Source of the DNA: Coenobita brevimanus
Lineage: Eukaryota; Arthropoda; Malacostraca; Decapoda; Coenobitidae
NCBI GenBank assembly: GCA_032717465.1
Contig: CM064690.1
Location: forward strand, 27,543,153-27,607,152
Direction: 5' to 3'
DNA: 64,000 nt
Program-made: the position numbers and the translations under genes
Part shown: in pieces, positions 46,421 to 57,907 of the stretch
How the letters are laid out: each line of letters opens with the position of its first letter
Numbering within the stretch: position 1 is the first letter of the stretch
The notes under the pieces: generated by a model
Databases searched by the model: none
The model's input: the letters and a program-made list of their open reading frames with translations, nothing else
What the model was told of the DNA's origin: nothing

Positions 46421-46423
<3 letters not shown>

Positions 46424-46461
<38 letters not shown>
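46424..46461. repeat. (GA)n microsatellite
   Basis: About 19 perfect units. Confidence 0.97.
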
Positions 46462-46465
<4 letters not shown>

Positions 46466-46634
46466 ACGAAAAGTAAGCTCCCTGACATACGTGTAAAGAA
46501 AAATTAGGACACCAAGGGATGAGACGCAGGCTATCAGGTGTCCACTCATTAACCCATCGACGTATGCAAATATTAGAAAGGGCAAATTAATGGAGAGGGC
46601 ATTGAGAAAGGGACAACCACCACCCCTTTCTTAG

Positions 46635-46995
46635 ACCTCTTCAATGCCCACTTTTTTTTCCCTCCCTCTCTTCCAGTCCCTCCATTTTTTTTATCCCCCC
46701 AGGTCTCTATACCCTTTTCTTTCCTCGTCCCCTCTCACTCCCCCCCTCCCTTCTTCCCTCCCCCCCTCTCTCTTCCCCCCTCCCTTCTTCCTTCCCCCTC
46801 GCTCTCCCTCCCTACTTCCCTCCCCCTCTATCCTCCTCACTTCTTCCCTCCCCTCTCTCTTCTTCTCTCCCCCTCTCTCTCCCTCCCTTCTTCCCTCCCA
46901 CCTCTCTTTCCCTCCCTTCTTTCCCCCTCTCTCCCCCGCCCTTCTTCCCTCCCCCCTCTCTCCCTCCCTTCCTCCCTCCCCCTTTCACCTCCAGC
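46635..46995. repeat. Pyrimidine minisatellite
   Basis: Variable units of about 30-35 bp based on CCCCTCTCTCCCTCCC and TTCTTCCCTCC. Confidence 0.85.
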
Positions 46996-47164
46996 CCCAC
47001 TTAATTTGAATAGGGCGTGGATAATTATGCAGTATAATGACCACAACGTCCTAATATTGTCTTAAGAAAGGGGACAAAAAATGGAAAAAGGTGAAAAAAA
47101 AAATGGTTCTGAGGTGAGAAAGGGAGAGGCGGGTGGGAATTGATATAACCGAATTTCCATCTTC

Positions 47165-47205
<41 letters not shown>

Positions 47206-47284
47206 CTACTTCATGCATATCTCTCCCCTTTCTCGCTCTTCTTTTCCTTTCATCTTCACTACTTCATAGCTTCTTCCCCTCCCT

Positions 47285-47329
<45 letters not shown>

Positions 47330-47330
47330 G
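47165..47330. repeat. Two (CT)n runs around a duplicated segment
   Basis: (CT)n at 47167-47201 and 47287-47327. The segment CATAGCTACTTCATGCATAT between them closely resembles CATAGCTACTTCACACATAT at 44684-44703, where it also follows a (CT)n. Confidence 0.85.
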
Positions 47331-47399
47331 TATATGCTGAGGATATCACACTCGGATCAAACACACATCCCTAACCCCAGCTTCTGCCTAAACAGACAC

Positions 47400-48715
47400 C
47401 AGGAGGAGGGGTGTGAGGCAGAGGGGTGAGGCAGAGAGATGAGGTAGGGAGTAAGGGAAAGAGGTGAGACTGAAACGTGAAGGGTAGAGGCTAGGCAGAA
47501 GGAGAGGCAAAAGGATGGAGGCAGAGGGGGTGAGGCAGGGGGCTGAAGCAATTAGTGAGGCAGGGGAGAGGTGAGGCAGAGGTACGGCTGGAATGAATCA
47601 CAGTGAGTCAGGATAGAGGCACAGTGAGGAAGGAGCAGGGCTAAGGCAGGATTGAGAGAGGACTGAGGCAGGGATGAGGGACGATTGGAGCAGGGGTGAG
47701 ACAGTGTAAGGCAGGACTGAAGGAAAGGAGGCAGGACTGAGGTAGGGCCGAGGCAGGGGTGTGGCAGCGTGAGGCAGGCCTGAAGGAGAGAAGGCTAGCA
47801 GGATTGAGGTAGGATTAAGAAAGGAGTGAGGCATGAGTGAGGAAGGATTGAAAGAGGAGGAAGGAGGGCAGGCAGGATTTAGGCAGGAGTGACGGAGGTA
47901 TGAGGATGGGGTGAGGCAGTGAGGCAGATATGGAGTAGGGGAGACAGGTGTGACTTAAAATGAGGAAAGGCGAGGCAAGGAAAAGGAAGAGTGAGGGAAG
48001 AAGAAGTTTGAAGGAAGAATGAAGAAGAACTAAAACAGCCTCAATAAAGATATGGGAGAATGAATGGGGCAGGCAGAAGTCTGAGGAAGGATGGAGGAGT
48101 GAAGGAAGAGTAAGGAGAGGTAAGGAAGGATTAAAAAAAAAAAAAAGGGTGAGGAAGAGTGAGGTAGGATAAGACAAGTGAGGCAGAGTGAAGCAAGATT
48201 TGACAGGTAAGGCAAGGTGAGGTAGGATAAGACAGGTGAGGCAAGGCAAGGCAGGATAAGACAGGTGAGGCAAGGTGAGGCAGGATAAGGTAGGTGAGGC
48301 AAGGTAAGGTAGGATAAAACAGATGAGGCAAGATGTGGCAGGATTGGACAGGTGAGGCAGATTGAGGCAGGATAAGACAGGTGAGGCAAGGTGAGGCAGG
48401 GTTAGGCAAGATGAGGCAGAACTGAGGAGGTATTAAAGAAGAGTTTTAGATAGAAATATGACATGGTGGGGAAGGGTGAGGTAGAGTGAGGCTGAACTGA
48501 GGCAAGGAGAGGCAGGATAAGGCAGAACAGAGGTAGGGTGAGTAGAGTGAGGCAGGACTGATCTGTGTGAGGCAGGATTGAGGCAGAGTTTGAGGCTGGG
48601 TGAGGCAGAACTGAGGTAGGGTGAGGCAGGGTGAAGCAGGATTGACGCAGGGTGGGGGGTAGGGTGAGGCAGGATTGAGGCAGGATGAGGCGAGGCAGAA
48701 ACCGTACATCTGGCA
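47400..48715 (-). repeat. GTGAGGCAGGATAAGACAG minisatellite, 1.3 kb
   Basis: Units of 10-30 bp built from GTGAGGCAGG, GATAAGACAG and GATTGAGGCAG. The cleanest region is 48170-48400, where units such as GGTGAGGCAAGGTGAGGCAG alternate. On the minus strand it gives Leu-Pro-His-Leu-Ala-Ser-Pro-type repeat peptides (for example CLTCLILPHLASPV). No gene features are visible. Confidence 0.85.
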
Positions 48716-48789
48716 GGCAGTAGCGCACCATTCACCATTATATTCAAATCAGGGGATTGGGTGTCGCATGAGAAATGTCCTTCATATCT

Positions 48790-49459
48790 GCGACGGGGAG
48801 GAGGAGGAGGAGGAGGAGAAGGAGGAAGAGGAGGAGAAGGAGGAGGAAGAAGAGAAGGAGGATGAGACTGAGCAGGGAAAGGATGACAGGAGAAGGAGGA
48901 GTATGGAACTGAACAGGGGATGAAGGAGGAGGAGGAGAAGAAGAACAGATAGAACTGAGAAGGAAAGGAAGACTGGAGAAGAAGAAAGAACTGAGAGGAA
49001 GAAAGAGGAGACAGCGAGAGAAGGAGAAAAAGGCAAAGCTGGAGAAGCATTACTGAAGTGTGTATAGGTTGTATCAAGAGGAGGAGGAGGAGGAGGAAGA
49101 GGAACTAGAAACAGAGAAGGAAGAGGGAAGAAAGGAAAAGGAAAAAGCAGAAGAAGGAAGAGCAGAGAGAGAAGGCAAGTAGAAGGAAGGGAGAAGTGAA
49201 AACAGAATCTTAGAAGGAAGCAAGAAAGTGAACGAGAAAGAAAGGAAGAACAGAGCACAAGGAAGGATGAAGCAAAGTATGGAGGAGGGGGAGGAGGAGG
49301 AGGAAGAAGAGAGTGGATGATAAAGAGAAAGTAGAAGAGGAGGAAACAGTAGTAGAGGATGAGACAGACGAGGTGGAGGAGGAGAAATGGAAATTAAAAA
49401 GAAGGAGGGGAAAGTTGGTAAATAATAAGGTAAGAAAGATATATACTGTACAGTATATA

Positions 49460-49500
<41 letters not shown>
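48790..49500. repeat. (GGA)n-rich purine tract
   Basis: (GGA)n at 48797-48850, 49078-49100 and 49283-49305; (GA)n at 49465-49498. Confidence 0.9.
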
Positions 49501-49557
49501 AATGACCCTAAGCATTGAAGGAGGAGAAGAGGGGAAGGACTGAAGAGAATGACAAAC

Positions 49558-49700
49558 ACAAGAGAAACAATAACAACAACAATCACAACAACAATAACAG
49601 CAACAACAGAACAACAAACGTAAAAAAGAGTATTAACAAATAAAACCGCAACAGCAAAAACAACTTCAGCATTAACAACAACAACAACAACAACAATCTG
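49558..49700. repeat. (CAA)n array
   Basis: ACAACAACAATAACA-type sequence, perfect at about 49673-49694. Confidence 0.9.
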
Positions 49701-49743
49701 CCTCTCAGCTGTTAGCCAAATTGTTTTGATGCGGAATCACTTG

Positions 49744-49747
<4 letters not shown>

Positions 49748-49836
<89 letters not shown>
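49748..49836. repeat. (GA)n microsatellite
   Basis: About 44 perfect units. Confidence 0.98.
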
Positions 49837-49839
<3 letters not shown>

Positions 49840-50079
49840 TTGAGTGATGGGAAAACTGAATACAGAATGATATTTATTATTCATTATTTTCCTCCTCCAG
49901 GCGACAAGGACAATTTAAAGGGACAAAAAGAAAGAAAAATTGGGGGGGAAATAAAGAAAAAATTGAGGGAAAATTTAAAGAAAAATTTGGGGAAAATATC
50001 TAGAGGGCAAACTTAAATCGAAATCTAAACCCGCTAAACAAAATGACGTGTTTTATTGGTTTATTTTTCCTATTTAAAG

Positions 50080-50163
50080 ACGAGAATATTAGTAATAAAG
50101 TCCTCTCGTACTGAAGAGGTTAATGAAGGCTTTGTCTCAGCAACAGACGATTAATTTTACAAT
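50080..50163 (+). repeat. Modular repeat C fragment
   Basis: AAAGTCCTCTCGTACTGAAG and AGGTTAATGAAGGCT at about 50098-50132 match the family junction, immediately before MITE B4. Confidence 0.55.
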
Positions 50164-50338
50164 GGGAAGCCCTCTAACACCTTTTCTTAAGCGATTTATT
50201 TTGTTTATTACACCGTGTCCTCCTGTGTTACATAAATCCTAACAATATCGCCATTCTCTGTATACACAACGTACAAAAGGATATTCACCAGACATATTAA
50301 AAAATAAATCGCTAAGGATGAAGTGTTAGGGACCTTCA
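50164..50338 (+). mobile_element. MITE-like family B, copy B4
   Basis: Left end GGAAGCCCTCTAACACC and TTAAGCGATTTATTTTG; right end AAATAAATCGCTAAGGATG, AAGTGTTAGGGACCTTC, its inverted form. The core shares TACACCGTGTCCTCCTGTG-like and CAATATCGCCATTCTCTGTA words with B2. This is the clearest terminal inverted repeat of the family, about 38 bp. Non-coding. Confidence 0.7.
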
Positions 50339-50394
50339 GAAAGAAAGACTACACCATACGTCAATTGTAGTATATTATTCCCACTTCCAGACGA

Positions 50395-50500
50395 ATTTCT
50401 ACAGCCAAAGGGAGGCCTCTTGAAGTGAAAGGGTTAATGAACATTGCATCTAACCCCCTCAAAACGTTACTCCCAAACCCAAGAAAATCGTCTAAATATA
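50395..50500 (+). repeat. Modular repeat C monomer
   Basis: GAAGTGAAAGGGTTAATGAAC at about 50418 and AAGAAAATCGTCTAAATATAGC at about 50481 follow the family order. It lies after MITE B4, so B4 seems to have inserted into a C array. Confidence 0.5.
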
Positions 50501-50639
50501 GCAAGAAAGGAGCAAAAAAAGAAAAGAAAACATAAAAAAGAAAGACGTATGGATGAAGGGATAAAAGATAAAAGGAAGATAACATAGGTGTAAGAACGTC
50601 AGATAAAACACGATAAAGACGATAAGGCATTGATGGCCA

Positions 50640-50670
<31 letters not shown>

Positions 50671-50935
50671 TAAGGCAACAAATTTTAAACCGAAGGACAT
50701 CACAATTTTTCATCCTTTCACCCTTAGAGTTTCACGTTTACTTCCTTTTATTTTTATTTCCTTCTCTTTTTTCTTTTTTCTTTTCTTTTTCTTTTTTCTT
50801 TTATTTTTTTTCCTCATTTTTTCCTTTTTGTCTTCCTTTCTTTTATTTTTTTTTATTTTTCCTTTTTCTCTCCTTCTCTCATTTCCTTTTTTATTTTTCT
50901 CCTTTTTTTTTTTTTTTTTTTTTGCTAACACCTAA
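50640..50935. repeat. Poly(A) run and T-rich tract
   Basis: About 27 A at 50642-50668, then TTTTC/TTTTTATTTTTC-rich sequence ending in about 19 T. Confidence 0.9.
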
Positions 50936-50999
50936 TATTTTTAATCAATGCAGGAGAGTCTTTCCGAACAAAGGGTGTTTATTATTAGCCTTTAATAGT

Positions 51000-51490
51000 C
51001 CTTTAACTGCAATATGTCCCCTGTATGGTGAATAAAATCGTCCCATTGTACCATGAATAATGATAAAAAGGAAGTCCTCGAGGTGAAGGAGTTAATATCC
51101 CAGGTTCTCATGACGTACGCTCACCTGAATAACATCTCCTGGCGTTAAGGGGAATGTAATGCTAAAGTTGTTCCGACCATAAGAGGGTTAATGGTAGGAT
51201 ATAGCACTAAGGCTCCTATGACTCACTCAGCTGAATAAAATCGTCTGGAGTCAGCTGGAATACAAAACTTGAAAGGACACGATCATGAAAAGTTTAACTA
51301 CTTCAGTCCTACATAGTTTTTCATTTTGCTTTTGTTACCTCCAGACATTTTTTTTTTTTTTCCAGAGACCATCGGGAAAGTTTGAATAACCCCCTCGCTC
51401 TAAGAGGTTTCCCAAAAGCTGAATAATATCGTCTGGAGATTGCATGGCTAAAACCATACAAGACGTCACAGGACCAAAGGGGTTAAGAAA
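51000..51490 (+). repeat. Modular repeat C, tandem array 2
   Basis: Cores start at about 51030, 51127, 51233 and 51421 (spacings 97, 106 and 188, about two units). The best is GCTGAATAAAATCGTCTGG, then AGTCAGCTGGAATACAAAAC. Junctions with AAGGAGTTAAT, AGAGGGTTAAT and AAGGGGTTAAG occur at 51088, 51183 and 51475. Segment order per unit: CTCCTATGACTC, core, AGC-GGAATA, variable A/G-rich part, GGGTTAA. Non-coding. Confidence 0.7.
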
Positions 51491-51775
51491 TAAAATAATA
51501 ATAATCTGACGAAAGGCATACTGGCACGTTGCAGGGACAAGTGAAAAGGACAAAAGAATGGCGATATCGTGACAATTCAGACGGTCGATCCAGACAGACG
51601 ATTCTATGGGTGATAAGCGATGCCAAGCTGCAGAGTCGATCCACGTGCAAACCACTATGAAGAACCATACACATGACTCAACCACGAGAACCAATAAGAA
51701 GTATGGGATGGACGAAGCAAAACCAGGAAGAAAAACATGGATGAAATACTCGTAATAAATCAAACCATGATTACT
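51491..51775. other. Unassigned mixed-composition sequence
   Basis: GC-balanced and without simple repeats. The minus strand is open for 142 codons (51335-51763), but it shows no motif or splice sites and partly overlaps array C. Confidence 0.4.
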
Positions 51776-52230
51776 AAAACAATTAAATAAATCAGTGAAG
51801 AAAACCCAAGCAAATCAGATGACCAAAACACTGAAACAAACCAGATGGATGAACGAAACACTGCAACAAACTATAACAGGGTAGACAGGTGAATAAAACA
51901 CCAACAGATATCAGCCAGAAAAACGGAACGTCTAAAAAAAACAAACAGATGAACGAAGCACTGAAGAAAACCAGGGCAAAACAGACAGATGAATGAGAGT
52001 CGCATGCAGCAGGGTTAGTCAGGAAGGCGAATGAAGTACCGGAACAATGCAGAGGGAGAAACTAGCAGACGTGAATGATAAAAATAACCAAAGAGATGAT
52101 AGAATAAAGATAAATGATTCACCACAGAAGCAAATTGGAGAGATGAACCACCGGAACAATGAATCACCAAGACGAACGAACCAGCGAGATGAAGCAGCCA
52201 AGATCCTCCCGCTCGCCCACGCCCCGATTC
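51776..52230 (+). repeat. Diverged minisatellite ACCAGATGGATGAACGAAAC
   Basis: Phrases such as ACCAGATGGATGAACGAAAC, AACAGATGAACGAAGCACTG and GACAGATGAATGAGAG recur irregularly, probably an old array of units of about 40-55 bp. Confidence 0.5.
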
Positions 52231-52309
52231 GAGTTATTGTCAAGCCGGAGTTGAGTTCCCGAGCCTGTCTTGTGTATCACTCTCGTATATAGCAAGTTTC
52301 GCCATCCAG

Positions 52310-53560
52310 GGGGGAGGCGGCCGTCATGGATGAAGGAAGGAAGGAGCGATGGAAGGCCGGGAGGAGGGAGGAGGAGAAGGGGTGAGAGAGGAGAAGGAAG
52401 AGAGAGGATATGGAGAGGAAGAAGGGGAGGGTTAACGGGGAGAGAAGGACAAGAGGAAGGAGGAGGTAGAATGTGAGAAGGAAAGAATTATGAGGGAAAC
52501 AGAAAGGAAGAGAGATGAAAACAGCCATGGATGAAGGAAGGATGGAGGAACGGATGGAAGACTGAAGAGACGAAAAAAGAAAAGACTGTGGAGAAGATGA
52601 GAGGGCAGAGAAAAAAATTAAGAGAGGGAGGAGAAGTGAGGAGAGTGGGAGCAGAAGGGGAAGAGAGGGGAGGTAGAATGGGATAAAAAATACAATGGGA
52701 ACTGAAACGCAAAGCGAAAACTACAGTCATGGACGAAGAATGACGATAGTGATGGAAGGTAGGAAGGAAGGGAGAAAGGAGGGGGAGAGAAGTGACAGGA
52801 ATGGGAGGAAGAAGTAGGATGATGATCTGGAGGGGAATAAAAAAAAACTTGTAGAAGGTAACAGTCATGGATGAAGGAAGGAGAAGAGATGAAAAGCTGG
52901 AGGGGAAGAAAAGGGAAGAGAGGGGATAAAAGAGGGGGGGGGGAAGGATGAGAATGTGAGAGAAGGGGAAAGAAGAGTGATATGAGAAGGACGGAAAGAA
53001 AAATAGGAAGGAAACAGAATGATAAGGTGAAGTCTACAGTCAAGAATTCCTGGAGGAAGAAGTAATGGAAGACAAAAGAGAACAAGGAGGAAAAGGGTGG
53101 AAGACTGATGAAGGGGGGAAGTAGGGAAGGAAGAAAGGGAGACAGAGACACGAAAGGAGAGGGGAGGTATGATCATAAGAAACGATAAGGAGAGCCTTAA
53201 AATAGGGAGGAAAGAGGAATTGAAAGAAAGGTGAAGAGAAAGTAAGAAAATAAATTAAAGAGACTGGAAAAAAAAGGAAAAAGAAGAAAAAACAGGAAAT
53301 GACGAAAGCTGTGAACAATTTTGGAAGAATGGAGGAGAAGGAGCAAGAGGGAAAGGGGTGAATGGGAGTGAACGAGAGAGAGTGGGGTGCGGGTGGGGAG
53401 CGTAGGAGGGAGAACGAGGAGGGGGTGAGGAGGGGAGTGAAAATGGATGATAGTAGGAAGCCGGGGAGAGGGGGGGGGGAAGATGGAGAGATGGAAGTAA
53501 GGATGGAAAGTGAAGGAAGGAAAGGGGTGGGGTGAAGAGCAATGGTAAAAGGAGGTGAGT
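52310..53560 (+). repeat. Purine-rich tandem repeat, about 140-205-bp units
   Basis: CAGTCATGGATGAAGGAAGG and variants begin at 52322, 52521, 52723, 52862 and 53037 (spacings 199, 202, 139, 175). Between them are GGGAGGAGAAG-type purine segments and GGGATAAAAAATACAATGGG-like stretches. The minus strand frames are compositional. Confidence 0.7.
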
Positions 53561-53586
53561 GAAAGATGGAAAGGAAATGTATATGG

Positions 53587-53587
<1 letters not shown>

Positions 53588-53683
<96 letters not shown>
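53588..53683. repeat. (CT)n-(CA)n compound microsatellite
   Basis: (CT)n at 53588-53624 directly joined to (CA)n at 53625-53682. Confidence 0.97.
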
Positions 53684-53689
53684 AAACTT

Positions 53690-53911
53690 GTGACTGAACC
53701 TGATGGAGTAAATGGAGTGAAATAATTTGGTAACCCTAAATTATCAGGCAGCCTCAGTTATGACTCAGAATTATACGAAATCATTTAATAATAATATCTA
53801 AACAATCCTTTGCCCTATCCACACGCTATAAAAATCAAGTACTGAAGAAATGATAAGAGCTTAATAATAATAAAATTCACAATAATAATAATAATAATAG
53901 TAGCAGTCGCA

Positions 53912-53956
<45 letters not shown>

Positions 53957-54160
53957 ATAATGATAATAATGTAGGAACCCTATGCTTACTGTAACTCCTT
54001 TCACCTCTAATTTTTGCACCAAGAAGTACAGTAATTAAAAAAGTTTCACAAAATATACCACCCTTAGCATACACAGTACATGAATAAAATCATGCAGACT
54101 AGATATTGACATTTAAAGGAGGAAAAAGTGGATGAGTACATGAGGGAGGGTTGTTTGGAC

Positions 54161-54196
<36 letters not shown>

Positions 54197-54580
54197 GACT
54201 AGTGACAGCAAGAACTGGTGATATTTATGAAGATATTTATGAAGTACCTTAAATGGACGAATCCAACAAAAATTCCTAAATACAGACAGATAAAAGATAG
54301 ACACATTTAGATATATAGTTTTCTCTCCTTCAATAACGGTAAAAGATAATGATACATAATGTCAGCTTATTATAGCTCCATTATCTCCACTTTTTTCAGT
54401 ATCTGTACCTAATTAGACGGACAAAAAGAAAAAAGAAAATTAAGATCTAAAATACCATTGCCTTCTTCACTGACAATAAACAGAGCCATTTAGATCTGCA
54501 GTAGGCTACTTCCCCTCCTTCGTCGATCGATCTATAACCAGACGCCTTAATCCTGTAAGAGGTAACCACAAATATATCGC
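53690..54580. other. Unassigned AT-rich sequence with trinucleotide runs
   Basis: (AAT)n at 53880-53899, (AGT)n at about 53912-53956, (GA)n at 54165-54193. No exon recognised. Confidence 0.55.
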
Positions 54581-54589
54581 CTCCATGTC

Positions 54590-54805
54590 GCCCTGTCCCC
54601 TGCCACTTCACTGCCCTCTCCCCAACTTACACCCCCTCTCTCATATACCTCTCTACTCCATCCCTTCATCTCATCCTCGGTCTCCCCCTCCCTCATTTAC
54701 CTCTCTATCTCTCCATCTCTTCCTCGGTCTCCCCCTCCCTCAAGTACCTCTCTATCGCTCCATTTCATCCTCGGTCTTCCCCTCCCTCTCCCCCTTCCAT
54801 CTTCG
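54590..54805. repeat. 47-bp pyrimidine minisatellite, three copies
   Basis: CCTCGGTCTCCCCCTCCCTC occurs at 54675, 54722 and 54769, with CTCTCTAT-CTCCAT segments between. Confidence 0.8.
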
Positions 54806-54994
54806 TTGATCACGTTAATACAGACTGCCCAAAAAAAAGAAGTTAGGGGGACTGACTAAGGAGATAACAGGAAGCCCTTAAATATAGAAAGTTTTTTTTT
54901 TTTTTCAATGATGACTTCGAGGCATAGAATGATGGTAACAGGCAAGTGTAAAAATCTATATTAATAAAATAAATGTACACAGTAATACTCATAC

Positions 54995-55033
54995 CTTCGC
55001 TTGATTCGGTCCACCGCCAATGGAGTCCACAAT
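54995..55033 (-). CDS. Candidate 39-nt internal microexon of an unidentified gene
   Basis: Read on the minus strand, a pyrimidine-rich stretch and TTTTCATCTTTTCCAG end at 55034. Then come 39 nt open in one frame as IVDSIGGGPNQAK (13 codons), then AAG|GTATGAGT, a good 5' splice site. A plausible branch site, TACTGAT, lies about 35-40 nt upstream of the acceptor. The exon length is divisible by three, so skipping would keep the frame. GC content and codon-like composition stand out from the AT-rich surroundings. I do not recognise the protein, and no neighbouring exon was confirmed. The flanking 55.0-57.9 kb is the least repetitive part of the window, as expected of an intron. Confidence 0.45.
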
Positions 55034-57334
55034 CTGGAAAAGATGAAAATGAGAATAAAAATACAAAATCAGTACAAAATAAGAATTAAAAAATAATTAA
55101 AATCCCTAAATGTTCATCATCGTAATAACTACATTAAATTTCACTGTGATAACGTATTTATCATCATACTTTTCCTATCCACCAACGATGGTAAAAACCT
55201 TAGGAAAGACTTTTAAAGCTCAAGAGGTTAGACGGAGCCTCATCATCTCCTTCACATACTCCATCACTCCCACACAACTTTGGGTCGTACAATTAAAACC
55301 AAGAGTTCAGGCGGTCCAACGGCGACGTTCCTGAGCGTCAATCATCCTTACTATAAAAAATCTGGACCGTCAGTCTTGGCGAAACCCAGTTCTGGCGTTT
55401 GAATGCCACCACAGTCGCTAGAATATGCTGCATGAGCACCAAAAGCTTGCAAATTTTGAATGTTTCTTCTGTTTAATAAACCAGACACTTCGCTGACCCA
55501 TTCTAAACTGTTATTTTCAAGTAGGAAAAAAAGTATATTTTGCGCAATAATTGGTAACAAATGATGGTAGAACGCATAAAGAGGATGCATTTACAAGCAA
55601 GACTGTACTGTATAGACTAAGGATGAATTATGATTTATCCTCCTTTTGCAGTTATTTGCATGAAAAAATTACTGGAATTATCCACTTTTGAATTCATAAG
55701 AACAAAGTGAATGTATTATTGCATACTTCATAGATTTCCACGTTGTTTCCGGCCAGCTCACCAGTCATGAATTATACAGCAGTTTATCCAGGTTATGTGC
55801 ACATCAACTCATACAGCAGTACATCTTGTGTTCCTAGACTGATATTGCAAGATGTAGTTATTGGTGAATTATTTGTAGCATGAAAACTGATTCACTTCTT
55901 TACAAAGCTAGTTGAATCGTAACATTCATTGCAGCACCAACACAAGACGGCTGCAGTAACACTCCTCCATTCATTTTCAGCAGTTTCTTTCCACTCCTGT
56001 CATCCAGCCATGACCAGCAGACCATAATGGAAAATATATTGGTTATCAGATGTGTGTACTGGAAGTTGTTCAGTTTCTATATATCTAGCTATAATTTTTC
56101 CCCCCACATTATTGTCACCTTCCCTGTTTCAGGTACTGCAATTTCCAGTTTAGCTCAGCAGTAATACTACTCTGGCATCCACATTCTTTATTATCTTTCC
56201 CTTCAAGAAGTACCGGGTATGCACTAATTTCCTAAGTTGCATGGTGCAGTATTTCTTTTTCTGTCCCAGTCTGCTAGATAAGCTTGTCTTTTTTCCCAGA
56301 AATCATTTCACCTCTATAGTACTTTCATTCAGTTCTGTTTTACACATTTTCATACAGTTTACTCTTCTGTTTTCCTAGCTTTCTCCTAAACTGGTCATAT
56401 GTTTGATGTTTATCTTCTTCACTAAATATTTATCTCATTACTTCCTGTTTGTCAGTCATTGCTTAACTGCACCCTTCATGCTTTTGTATAACCTTTCCAC
56501 CCTAACCAATATTCCATGCCTTTCCTACACCCATCTACTCCTCCATTACAATAACTGTCATTTCTATATACTTAACTATTTCTACAGTATATTATATATG
56601 CATGGTACAGACCATTTCCTTAGGCCTGTAGCTATTTACAACTAAGAAAAGCTCTTGGGATGAGAAGATGCCTCAGGATTTTTTTTTTCTCTTGAAACAA
56701 TTTGCATTTACTAACAATTTTTGCTTGAAATCCAACACACCTATGCTCAAATCAAAGTGCTTGATTGAAACAGGTAAATATATATTTCAGCTATGATCCT
56801 AACCAATTCCCTCATATCTGGTAACCTTACCCATCTAAACTACATCAGCTTTTAAATTTATTTCGATGCAAAAAACAAATCACATTTTTCAGTAAAGAAC
56901 TTAAGTGACTGCACATACTTGTTGGTACTGCTGAAAAATTTGTTTCTGTTTTATTACCAATTTCTTTAACAAGTGTAAGAATACTTAAGCTAGTGCAATA
57001 TACAAACCTAACTAGCCATTTTCCAACGATGAGCCAACTCTGATACGTGTAATTTCTGCCATGTAATATAATATTGTATATACACTCTTCTTACACGTCA
57101 TATATTTCATAATTTTTCATAGGCAAGAATTGTCACGAAAGGATGTTGTTGGGTTCGAGGCAGAAGCTTACTGGCTTGCCCTCAAATGTGCTAACTACAG
57201 CGCTGAGCTGGCTATAACACAAACTTTCAAATAGTTGCCGTTTCAAAAACCTATTGAGGAAGTACACATGTAGTCTGAAATTAACTAGTAAGCATAATTT
57301 AATAACCTCACTCCAATATTACTCACTACGACGC
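55034..57334. other. Low-repeat AT-rich sequence, possible intron
   Basis: About 2.3 kb almost free of microsatellites. A 79-codon minus strand frame at 55351-55590 (with NIQNLQAFGAHAAYSSDCGG) ends at a stop and has no recognisable domain; it may be chance. No terminal repeats or TE motifs are visible. Confidence 0.4.
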
Positions 57335-57410
57335 CACCTTGGATGTTTTTGTTTACTCGCTCGTATTCGTTACCGAAACGTTTAGTCATGTAAAATTTTA
57401 ACAGCTTTGT
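57335..57410 (-). promoter_or_regulatory. Possible promoter-proximal or first-exon segment
   Basis: On the minus strand, CATCCAAGGTGGCGTCGTAG resembles the CAAGATGGCGGC (YY1-like) initiator region of many animal genes, and GTAGTGAGTAAT offers a 5' splice site. An ATG at about 57390 opens a frame (MTKRFGNEYERV) that reaches this splice site in phase 0, the phase of the microexon at 54995-55033. The link is conjecture. Confidence 0.2.
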
Positions 57411-57907
57411 ATTTCTCATATATTTTAGCCTGGTAAGGAAATTTTTATTCTGAATTATTCATTGCTTACATATGAAAAATTAGCCATCATATTTATGAAT
57501 ATTTAAGTTTGCTACACGAAAGAGGTGTCTCCTGTTGCGTTTATTTTCTTATCACATTCCAATACTATTTTACGCCATAACCAGCAGACGAACGCCTTGC
57601 GTGAACAGCAAATTTATTTATGGTACGTAACACAGGAACGTCAGACGCTAACATTCGGCAATACTGGCGTTTAGTTTTTATAGTAAAATTATGTGGTCCT
57701 GGCAACAATATAATGAAAAATAAATGAATGAAAAAAAAAAACTGTGCTCAAAATTGATCTACATTATCCAGTGGCTGTTTTGATTAATTTCCTTCTTGCT
57801 ATCATAAGACGATTTTCCTCATCTTAGAGAAATCTCTTGTAGTGGAAAAGTCAATGAAGTGTACAGGTAACCACTCTGTCAATAAGGTCCTTATTCTCGC
57901 AGGGTAA

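Noticed and set aside
57140..57230. tRNA or SINE suggested by GGGTTCGAGGC and a nearby AGCCAGCTCAGCG
   Set aside because: The B-box-like and A-box-like words lie on opposite strands, so they cannot form one internal promoter.
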